Of a DNA stretch of 64,000 nt, positions 1 to 9,390 are shown piece by piece. Every line of letters starts with the position of its first letter. Within the stretch, counting starts at the first letter, position 1. The notes under the pieces were generated by a model, which saw only the letters and a list, made by a program, of their open reading frames with translations, searched no databases and was not told where the DNA came from. Source of the DNA: Escallonia rubra (lineage: Eukaryota > Streptophyta > Magnoliopsida > Escalloniales > Escalloniaceae); NCBI GenBank assembly GCA_033065855.1, contig JAVXUO010001891.1, forward strand, positions 62,001-126,000, read 5' to 3'. The translations under genes and the position numbers were made by a program.

Positions 1-360
1 GAAGAAACAACCTGCGCCAGAGCTGCAAGGGTCTTCCGGCGACCGGCTAGGGTCTTCCGGTGACAGCGCCCCTCCTTGCCCAGATCTGAGTTGTGACGGC
101 TATGTTATATAAACAGGGATAAACTTAAAAGCTAGGGTTTCTTTTAAGTTTCTCTTTATTATGTTTGACTCCCCCACTTTGTTAACAATCTTTTAAAATG
201 GCCCCAAACTTTTTAAAATATAACAGAACTTCTACAAACTTTGTCATAATTGATTATGCACTTTCAATATTTCTAAAGCAGCCCTCAAAATTAACAAAAT
301 ACCTTATTGTTTGTCTAAAATAGCATTATTTTTCTTACATATAAATAATATATATTAATA
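1..360. other. Left edge: GC-rich scrap then AT-rich DNA, no gene seen
   Basis: Bases 1-110 are GC-rich with a repeated GGGTCTTCCGG phrase (two copies about 22 bp apart). The rest is AT-rich. I see no RPOTp exon here. It is presumably intronic if the polymerase continues to the left. Confidence 0.3.
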
Positions 361-364
361 AATT

Positions 365-480
365 TTTGCCGTATCCCCGCCGCACCCGTATCCTATTTTT
401 TTTTAAAATGACGTATCCACGTATCCGCACCCGTATCGCATCCGCACCCGCACCGGAATCCGTGCTTCTTAGGCTAAGGG
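365..480. repeat. Short-phrase repeat of CGTATCC / CCGCACC type
   Basis: Interspersed phrases such as CCGCACCCGTATCC, ACGTATCCGCACCCG and CACCGGAATCCGTGCTTCTTAG recur within 110 bases. Similar phrases occur dispersed in many plant genomes, so this is probably a piece of a transposable element. Family not identified. Confidence 0.35.
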
Positions 481-552
481 TTAATAAGGGAGTTTTTGAC
501 TTATAATATTTCTTTTCTATTAAATACCCTTTTTAAATTAGAGTGATACTTA

Positions 553-935
553 AAAATGAGCGTGCTTTTGACTTCTCATAAGGTATCAAGTCTCTTTCTT
601 TGAAATATCCTTATTGGGATATATGTTTTGGTTAGAGTTAAGCATTGTTTTGACTTTTGACTTAAACATGAGGGTGTTTTTGACTTCTCATAAGATATCA
701 AGCCTCTTTCCTAATAATATCTTTATTGGGATTATGCTTTGGTTAGAGTTAATGACTGTTTTGACTTTTGACTTAAAACTTTCTTATTTTCATTAAATAC
801 CTATATCAATAATAGTGTGATTAAAAAATAAAGGTGTTTTTGAGATCTTATATAAAATCAAGCCTCTTTCGTTAAAATATCTTTATTGTAATATATGCTT
901 TTGTTAGAGTAAATGATTGTTTTGACTTTTATTGA
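553..935. repeat. Degenerate tandem repeat, about 3 copies
   Basis: Three diverged copies begin near 565, 681 and 840. Each carries TTTTGACTTCTCATAAG-like, ATATCAAGCCTCTTTC-like and TTGGTTAGAGTTAA-like blocks and ends in TGTTTTGACTTTTGACTT-like sequence. Unit length is roughly 115-160 bp. Short ORFs inside are by-products. Confidence 0.7.
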
Positions 936-1069
936 AAAAAAAAAACAAAGAAGAAGAAGAAAACCTATGAAAATTCCATAAAATCACCTTTGAACTCTTG
1001 CATGCTCTAATTATTGAAAAAATTCCTATCAAATACTACCACCTCCATTCACGTTAAAACTAAACTACA

Positions 1070-1565
1070 TTAGAGTTATTATATCCTCTTCATCATATTT
1101 GATTAAAGAAAATAACTTGCAGAGAACAGAGTTTTCTATAGCCTTTTTCGAGAAATATAATATACCTAAACTAAATTGAATATTATGCCAGAAACTCAAT
1201 ATTTTTTAATTTTTTATTTCATATTCGTATCATGAACTAAGCCATCATCTCCTTGAACTATTACGCAAAGACGCAACAACAACCCAAAGCATGAAGCATA
1301 CCCCCCCCCCCCCCCCCCCAAAAAAAAAAAAAACATTGTTGCCACTCTACCTGGCCAAAAACACGGAGAAAACAACTAAACTACCTTATTAGCTACTACA
1401 ATCTTCTCTATCGGATTCGATTAAAGAAAACAAATTGCTAATTACAGATTTTTTTTGTTGCCTTTTAGAAGAAATGTAATATACTTAAACTAAATTGAAT
1501 ATTTTGTAAGAAACTCAATCTTTTTTCAAATTTGTATTTCATAACACTCTCATGTGTAGATATGC
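1070..1565. repeat. Old direct duplication, two ~180-bp copies
   Basis: The segment at about 1070-1250 (TTGATTAAAGAAAATAAC..., AAACTAAATTGAATATT..., AAACTCAATATTTTTT) recurs, diverged, at about 1385-1560. A C-run followed by an A-run (about 1300-1333) and other sequence lie between. Confidence 0.65.
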
Positions 1566-1571
1566 AATGGG

Positions 1572-2230
1572 TTAAATGACTAAATATTTAAATATTTTTG
1601 TTAAGTCTTAAAGGTTTCTAAATCTATTGAGGGTGCTTATGACTTTTAAAAAGGTGAGGCTAAATTACAACCTTTTTGGCTAACTTTAATTTTTTTACTA
1701 ACGAGGTTAAAAGTTTATTAATGCATCTTTTAATGACAAAAGACCATGAATATAACCAAAATGGGTAAGGATCTGGCCCCAGCTTCAAAAATTGATATCA
1801 AGGATTACAATAGCTATGCAATTTTCATTATAACTATCCTTTTTAAAAATTAAAGGTTTACAAAAATTAAGGGTATTTTTTACTTTTAAAAATGTGAGGC
1901 TTAACTAAAAAAAATTTTGGCTAAATCCAATCAAGTTGCTGGAAAAGAGGTTAAAAGTTGACAAATGCAGGACAAAAATATATGAATGTGGCCAAAAATC
2001 TAGGCCCGCCGCGTGAAAATGATCCGAAAGGGTTACATGGCTAAACATTTTTTTGTAAAAATACCCTTTTTAAATTTATAAATTTACAAAATTAAGGGTA
2101 TTTTTTATTTGCAAAAGAGTGAGGCGAAATTATATCATTTCAGGATAAATTTTAATATGTACTTAGTGAAGAGGTTAAAAGTTCAGTACTAAGTTTTTAG
2201 TGACAAAAGAATGAATCCAATTAAAAGCAG
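1572..2230. repeat. Degenerate tandem repeat, three ~220-bp copies
   Basis: Three copies start near 1572, 1805 and 2035. Shared blocks are AAATTAAGGGTATTTTTTA-like, AAAAGGTGAGGCTAAATTA-like, GAGGTTAAAAGTT and GACAAAAGAATGAAT-like. Divergence is high, so the amplification is old. Confidence 0.65.
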
Positions 2231-3860
2231 AAGTGGATCTAAGCCAATCATATAATATAATGCTAAATCTCCGTTCACCTTTAAAAAAATTCTATCAAAA
2301 TCCAACCTTAAAATTTATCAACATCAAAATCGATAAAATGAACACCTTAAATTTCGCTACTCTTTAGAGAACTGTAACTAAGTCCAGGTATTGTCATGTT
2401 CTTTATTTCATTATTTAAGGTGGACTGACTACTGCATTCACTAACTTTTGTATATGACTGTAAATTTAAATTTATCGACATGATCGAGTCAGAATATCTA
2501 CAAGTTCGACTAAGCCTTCTTTTTTCAGCCTTTTTGATATTTATGTATTATTTTGTGTTTGGTAAAGTAGTGGGTTATTATAATTTTCTTACTCTCAAAA
2601 CCTTATGCCATAAGTTATAATTTTTTCCTTTTATTTTGATGATACAGGTCTTATATATTCTAATGAATGATCTGATTTAGAAATAATTCTTCATAAACTT
2701 TTGTTGAGTTTGTCTCTGTATTATGAATGTAATGCTTATGTATATAAGGTGAGAAACTTAGGTTTGTGAACATTCATGAAGTTACTTTGTTCTTTTTTAT
2801 CTTGTAAGAACCTCACATGTTCATTTCGTAGTATACATTTCAAAAGGAAACATACACACGCACGTATATATTGACCTCTTAGATGACTAGGTGTGGTATA
2901 ATCATATAAATCTGTGTTATAAATAAAAATCTTATGGCAAATATATGCTAAACTACATACAGAACTAAATTAATAGCATTGTTGTACTACTAAGTTGAAG
3001 AAGGTCATGCTAGGTAAAAATAAAAAAAGCTTTAATTGAAAAGTAGTAAAGGAAGATAACATTAAGATTAAGCGTAGTCTTAGACCAATTATACTCGAAA
3101 CTTAGAATTTAAGCTAGAAAAATTAAAAAAGAACTTGCTTTGTACTTTAATCTTCAATAATAGATACATGAAAATTATAACAGACTAAATCATTACCAAA
3201 AAAAAATTAAACTGCAGGGCTATTTTGACCCTAACAATTATCACCGTAAGAAATAACCATCATTATACAGAAAGAAACAAGATGCATAATGAATGATATT
3301 GAAAGTCCTAAGTGATGATATTTTGAACTTTAGTGATGATGCTTGAAGGAAAAAGGGCCAAAACTCTAAAAGTGAACGATAAAAAACTTTAAAAATATCC
3401 TTAAAAGTTACAAATACTAGATTTATTGCTTAAGCAATTGAGTTTTTATATATGCACTGCTAGATCTCTTGAATTCACTTGATTATTGATTTTGAAAATG
3501 TAACACATAAGTTCCTTAATCCTTTTGTTTTACAAACTTTGTTATACATTTATTGATCATGACTCCTTTCCGTTGACATTTTACCATCGAGAATTCTTTT
3601 TGGGTTAATTTTTAAACTTTCGTTAAATTATTTAGTAATAATTCAGAATTTTCTCAATTTTACTTCCTAGACTTGTATGCACACCATAGAAATATGTTTC
3701 AAAAAATTGGACATCTCAAGTTACACTCTTGACATTAATTGTCTATAGAATATCTTCACTTTTATTACTGTAATGTCAAACTTGTAGTGTTTCGTGAGAA
3801 TTGAATATTTGTGCAAGACTCGGGATTTTCTTTCGCGGCAACTTAACTTGACAAAATAAA
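2231..3860. other. AT-rich spacer, no gene seen
   Basis: Very AT-rich DNA without long ORFs, polymerase motifs or clear terminal repeats. By position it is probably part of the long RPOTp intron. Confidence 0.4.
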
Positions 3861-3865
3861 TAGTA

Positions 3866-4234
3866 CTCCCTCCGTTCCTAAAAAATTGATCATATTTCAT
3901 TTTTGGGACGTCCTACAAAAAGTGATCACTTCCAAATCAGGAAAGATTCTATAGGTATTTTTACATACTTCCCTTTTTATACTTTATTTTATGTTATTTT
4001 TCTCACCACATTTAATTATCTACCAACTCATTTTCTCTCTCCTAGCCCACCACTTTATACTTTTTAATTCTATTTCTCTCACCACGTTTAACACGCTACC
4101 AACCAATTTTCTCTCTCATGGCCCACTCCCTTCCCCCCTCTCTAAAGGGTAAAATGGGAAAGACACAATATATAACATAAATCTTTAATATACGTGCAAA
4201 GTAAAATAGATCACTTTTCAAGGGACAGAGGGAG
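3866..4234. mobile_element. Stowaway-like MITE (Tc1/mariner type)
   Basis: The left end CTCCCTCCGTTCC and the right end GGGACAGAGGGAG form the classic Stowaway-type terminal inverted repeat. TA dinucleotides flank both sides (3864-3865, 4235-4236), the expected target duplication. Length is 369 bp, non-coding. The interior has an old direct duplication (ACCACATTTAATTATCTACC-like, then ACCACGTTTAACACGCTACC-like). Confidence 0.88.
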
Positions 4235-4471
4235 TATGATAGATAGTGACAAATATTGGTGATAATTCACATTAAAAATTCGGATTTGAAAGAAAGACCG
4301 TGCTTTTGACAATGAACTTCCATACTTTGAGTCTTTGATTAGCAGTTAGCAACCGTTTTATTTATTTTAACTTAATTGTAAAGGTCGTATTTATTATTTT
4401 TTGTGTTTTTCACCCTTATTTATAATTTTTTTTTTGAATCACTATATAACGTGCAAAGCACATGATTCTTA

Positions 4472-4474
4472 CTA

Positions 4475-4513
<39 letters not shown>
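4472..4513. repeat. (TA)n microsatellite
   Basis: About 20 TA units directly abut the GGG end of the palindromic element at 4514. Confidence 0.95.
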
Positions 4514-4516
<3 letters not shown>

Positions 4517-4657
4517 AGCTGATCCGTTGCTAGCGCTAGCAGAGCTAGCACCGTCCGCTACATAATGTAGAGGACGGTAAATTATCGTCCCCTACATTAT
4601 GTAGCGGACGGAAAACAGCGCTAGCAACGTGCTAGCGCTAGCAATGGATCATGACCC
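4514..4657. mobile_element. TA-microsatellite-flanked palindromic element, family A short form
   Basis: A 144-bp element lies between two (TA)n tracts. Its ends are GGGAGCTGATCCGTTGCTAGC and a diverged inverse copy ending GGATCATGACCC. The core is an almost perfect palindrome of two CCGTCCGCTACATAATGTAG-type arms around AAATTATC. GCTAGCGCTAGC blocks sit inside both ends. It is non-coding and resembles the copy at 7938-8157. Micron-type elements of rice are known to be flanked by (TA)n, but I cannot say this is the same family. Confidence 0.8.
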
Positions 4658-4680
4658 ATATATATATATATATATATATA

Positions 4681-5549
4681 GGGCCGATCCCCATCGACCG
4701 GTGGGAAAAATCTTATTTTCCCACCGAACCGCTGTAAAAAGCAGCGATTGCATTAAATAAGAAAAACCCAACCGCAACACTTTGTTGCGATTGGGACTTA
4801 TTTCCTCTTTTTGGCCAACCGCAACAAAGTGTTGCGGTTGTTCCTCTACCCCAAAAGTCTACAATTGTGGCTTCTCCCCCCACCCCCCCACCCCCCCACC
4901 CCCCCCCCCCCCACCCCCCCAAAGTCAAAACAGGTGGCTGCCCTTCTTCTTTCCCTTTTTTTTTCTTCCTTTCTTCGTAAGATTTTTCTTTCTTTCCTTT
5001 TTCTTTCTCTCTTCTTTCCTTTTTTTTTTCTTTCTTTCTTCTTTCCCTTTTTTTTCTTTCTTTCTTCTTTCCCTTTTTCTTTCTTTCTTCTTTCCCTTTT
5101 TTTTTTCTTTCTTTCTTCTTTTAGTTGCAGTTTGGGGAGGGTGGGACCCGGAGTGAAAAGAAAATAAAAAAAAAAGGAAAGAAGAAAGAAAGAAAAAAAA
5201 AGGGAAAGAAGAAAGAAAGAAAAAAAAGGAAAGAAGAGAGAAAGAAAAATCTTACGAAGAAAGAAAGAAAAAAAAAGGGAAAGAAGGAGGGCAGCCACCT
5301 TTTTTGACTTTGGGGGGGGGGGGGGGTGGGGGGTGGGGGGGTGGGGGGGGGGGCAGAAGCCACAATTGTGGACTTTTGGGGCAGAGGAACAACCGCAACT
5401 CTTTGTTGCGGTTGGCCAAAAAGAGGAAATAATTCCCAACCGCAACAAAGTGTTGCGGTTGGGTTTTTCTTATTTAATGCAACCGCTGCTCTTTGCAGCG
5501 GTTCGGTGGGAAAATAAGATTTTTCCCACCGGTCGATGGGGATCGGCCC

Positions 5550-5551
<2 letters not shown>
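4681..5551. mobile_element. 871-bp foldback element flanked by (TA)n
   Basis: Nearly the whole element is one inverted repeat with arms of about 420 bp around a centre near 5120-5150. Its ends are GGGCCGATCCCCATCGACC and the inverse. The arms contain consecutive small hairpins: CGGTGGGAAAA/TTTTCCCACCG, AACCGCTG/CAGCG, and CCAACCGCAACA/TGTTGCGGTTGG used twice. Next come G/C homopolymer blocks and CTTT-rich tracts mirrored by AAAG-rich tracts. (TA)n tracts touch both ends. The ORFs across it on both strands are low-complexity products of the palindrome, not genes. Confidence 0.85.

Positions 5552-5613
<62 letters not shown>
5552..5613. repeat. (TA)n microsatellite
   Basis: A TA tract of about 30 units with one C interruption touches the right end of the foldback element. 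Confidence 0.95.
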
Positions 5614-5769
5614 TGTTTCCTTTAGTATTTTTCTCTCATTTTGTCCCAAACATTTGTTTTCATGCTCATATTTAAGTTCATTTTGAGACTTTAATGTACT
5701 TTTTTCATTATCATGACTAAATTGCAGAGTTGGATGGTCAATAATATGTTTTGAAATCTTTCGGAAAAA

Positions 5770-5930
5770 ACGTAATTCATAACCATGGGCAACCCGTGGG
5801 CTCCCGTGTCCACCAAAATTTTAATCGGCTCGGCGTGAACAGATATTAGTAGGCCCGTAGATGAGCTAGGCATGATCTGACACTTGGGCTCGTCCAGCCC
5901 GTCCAGCCCGCCCAAGTTGTACCCCTAAGT
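5770..5930. repeat. Possible hAT-type terminal remnant
   Basis: The stretch ends in GCCCGCCCAAGTTGTACCCCTAA. Its inverse, TTAGGGGTACAACTTGGGCGG, looks like the ends of plant hAT-derived repeats, with GGGC/GCCC-rich subterminal phrases before it. No partner end was found. Confidence 0.35.
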
Positions 5931-6570
5931 GCAGATAGACCAACAACTGGCAATGATTTTATGCTATCTAGAAGTGGGCTTGACCAATATAACTTAAGTA
6001 GCTAATCTGTTATGATTGTGATGGCAGTGTGAGTATGGGAGGGTTATAATAGTTAGAAATGTTCAAACAGAACTATATAATTCGCAAGTATCACACATTT
6101 TTTATTTATCTTGGAAACATTAGATAGATAAAAGTGGTTTATTTGGCCATAAGGGCATCCTTTTCGTTACCTGATGGCTATGGCTTGTAATTTCGCGGTA
6201 TAGCAGGAAGTGTTTTGGTTGCTGAGCTTCTAGGTGTCCCTTACAAGTGCTGTTTTTGCAGTCATTGGTTTAAATATTCAAACAAATAACTTGAAAAGGA
6301 AAAAGCTGAAAAAAGGGAAGAAAATTTTTCAAGACAGCGACTTCCATCCATACTAAAAGAAAGCCTGCTAGCCAGTTCAGAAAGCTATCCCCACTCAAAT
6401 CCTGAATGCATTAGGAGGAAAAATTGCAAACTCCAAACAAGAACATCTAGATTTCAATGGCCACTGAAAAAGTGGATTCTCCGCTAACTTTCAAGTAAAG
6501 CAATGAAATTCAAAATACAACAAGGATATCCAGCAAAGAATGAACAATTATGTCTCAATAGCAAACATAC

Positions 6571-6621
6571 AGTGTCTCTTCCCAGAGCAGCATAATGTTG
6601 TAGACCATTGCATGAACCATC
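6571..6621 (-). CDS. RPOTp: RPOTp exon 10: catalytic motif A micro-exon
   Basis: A 17-codon exon reads [17 protein letters not shown]. It is preceded by an AG acceptor (6623-6622) and followed by the donor GTATGT. It is in phase 0 with exon 9, which ends HLPIHQ|GTAAGT at 10744. The Asp corresponds to the first metal-binding Asp of T7-type polymerases. It is too short to be seen as an ORF and lies 4.1 kb from exon 9, across an intron full of transposon insertions. Its presence shows the gene is not truncated at 10.7 kb. Confidence 0.92.
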
Positions 6622-6947
6622 CTATTAGAACAACAAATTTAAATCATATCAGGAACTACAAAATATGGTTAATGCACTCCATCATATCCCTTGAATCAGA
6701 TTGAAGGTGCCGAAGGCATTAACTCAGATAAAAACAGGTAAACAGGAAAAGTTGGTCAATTAGACAAAGTGGAAGATATCACATCTGAAAACTTCTTTTT
6801 GAGGCCAAATTTATGGATGGTAAAAGTCGTCATTAAAATCATCTAAGCCTTTGGCCCCAAACTAATTCAGGTCGGCTACATGTATATTTTTCTTCCATTC
6901 CCCAATCCAATGTCTTTCAATCAATTCCTACCAATCAAGTATTTTCT

Positions 6948-6979
<32 letters not shown>

Positions 6980-8155
6980 TCATTTCCTCCCCGTGTTATC
7001 CTTGGTCTACTCTACCCTTACCTAGGCTTACCCCGTCAACTTGGCACATAATACGAATTCTTGCAGGGGCATCTAAATTCCAAAGGCCTAATTGGATATG
7101 ACGAAAACATCTCTAGCGACATACCCTCATCTTATCCTCTTTTGGCGCCACCCCCGTATTGTTCCGGATATCCTCATTTCTTGTTCTATACCTCCTCCTA
7201 TGAACGCACATGGATTTAGCATTCGTACTTCTGCAACACTCATCTTATGTATGGTGATTCGAAGATGCCTAGCATTCTGAACCATACAACATTGCAAGCC
7301 TCAGTGCCATCCTAAAAGACTTTCCCTTCAACTTGAGAAGCAGACCTCCACTTTAACCAACCTGCTCTTATCCTGTGGGCAACATCCCCCACAATTCCTT
7401 TATTGATCCAAGCTACCAAAAGATATCTTTCTTAGGTACTTATGGCTCATCCATACTACCTTCTTGTACCTCCTCCTAGTGTTACCAAAACTGCAATCTA
7501 ATGACTATCTTAGTGTCATCAACTACAAATTACGTCATCCCAAAATAACATACACTGTGTGATCTCATCATGAATTTTCTTTGTAACCTGATCCAAAACC
7601 AAAGTAAAAAAACATGGGCTTAAAGCTGATGCTTGGTGAGGTCCAATCCTAATTGGAGGAACCTCACCAGTCATGCCAAGTTGCTCTGTCTTAGGTATCC
7701 TCGAGTATATGGATTGACTTGGCAGACACTCCTTTTTCACCACATAACCAGAAGTACAAAGGAAAGCAAGACCATAAAGGCCCAGGGTAGCAAAGGGGAT
7801 TCTAGGCGATGACAATTTAATCACTTAAATATTGCCCGGGCCCACCAAAGACCATGCTACTGCCACGTTACAAAACTCATGAACAAATACCCAAAAAAAA
7901 AAAAATATTAATAAATAAATAAATATATATATATATAGGGAGCTGATAAAATGATAGCGCTAGCAACTTAACCCAAGTTGCGCGCGATCTGGCCGTCCAC
8001 ATGAGAGAATAGACGGCCAGATCGCGCGCCACAACAGCGAATGTTTTCACCGTCCGCTACATAATGTAGCGGACGGTAAATTATCGTCCACTACATTATG
8101 TAGCGGACGGCCAAACAGCGCTAGCAACTTGCTAGCGCTATCAACGGATCAGCTC

Positions 8156-8195
<40 letters not shown>

Positions 8196-9350
8196 AATAG
8201 CGAATATGTTGCTAGCCTTAGGCAGCTTGCCTAAGGCTAATCTTGAAACTACGCCGTTTTTGAGTTAAGAAATCTAGTTTTTATTTTCTTTTCTCTTTCC
8301 CTTCATCCTGTTGATTGAGACTCACTCAGTCTCACACAGAATCTTCGCCAATCGTCAGCCAACCTCCATCGCCGGTGACCTCACAATCTACTGGACCACC
8401 AACCATCAGAAACCATGGCCACCACATGGGAACCCACGACTGCTAGTGCTACATCATGAAACCGCTACAAGATTGAGCATCAAATCAGAACTTTTCCATC
8501 ATTAAGCCGCTATAAAAACTAAACATCATATTCATTCATCTTCAACTGGGAAACGGTTTTCTCTATAAAAGATTTGGTACAGTCACCTCCGTCTTCTGCC
8601 GGCTCCATTGCCGGTGACATAACACCGCTACCGCAGACCACCAATTTGAGAAATTCACCGTTGATTAAAATCTATATATTCTCAATTCAACAAATCCAAT
8701 CAAAACTAATGAATTCGTTTTTTGTATCAAATCAGTGAAGGTTTGTATATTATGGCGGTGGTTTGTGATGATGGATGTGGTCGGAGATCTGCAGCAGCGA
8801 TGGGTGATAAGTCATCGGCGAAGGAAGCTGGCCACGATGGAGGGCGATAAACAGGCAAGCTGGTGGTCACTAATTCTGTGATGTGGCGGGGGGAAAGAGC
8901 AAATGCACTCTGGGTTTGTGCATGGTGCGGTGGGGCGGAAATTTGTGGTGGGCGACTGTGTGGACACTGGAAAAGGGCTGGCGTTGGTGATTTTTGCGGT
9001 GAACGACGGGGTGGAGGCTGACGGCCGGTGATGAGCAACGACCAGCGATGAGCAACGACCAGCGATGATGCCCTATGTGGTCTGATATGAGAGAAAGAGA
9101 GAGAGAGAGATTGGCCGGCGATGGTGGGGGATGGTTTGCTGGTGCAGAGGTTGGGTTGGCCGGTGACAGTGGCCGGTAACGAGGCGGTCTGGGCGCGCAG
9201 ATCTGATAACGTGTGAGAGAGAGAGAGAGTTACCGGGATAGAGAAAACATAGAAATGATAGAATTAGTAAACTCTGCAAAATAAGACAAATGTAGTTTTA
9301 GTCGTTAGCCTTAGGCAACTTGCCTAAGGCTAGCAACATATTCGCTTTCC

Positions 9351-9390
<40 letters not shown>

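Noticed and set aside
4713-5686. Many overlapping ORFs on both strands up to 200 codons
   Set aside because: They are translations of the mirrored CTTT/AAAG, C/G-run and TA tracts of the foldback element, with low-complexity Phe/Ser, Lys/Glu/Arg or Tyr/Ile composition.
6170-6270. Possible coding exon (GIAGSVLVAELLGVPYKCCF-like) on the plus strand
   Set aside because: Only about 20 codons without splice support or family match, inside the RPOTp intron.
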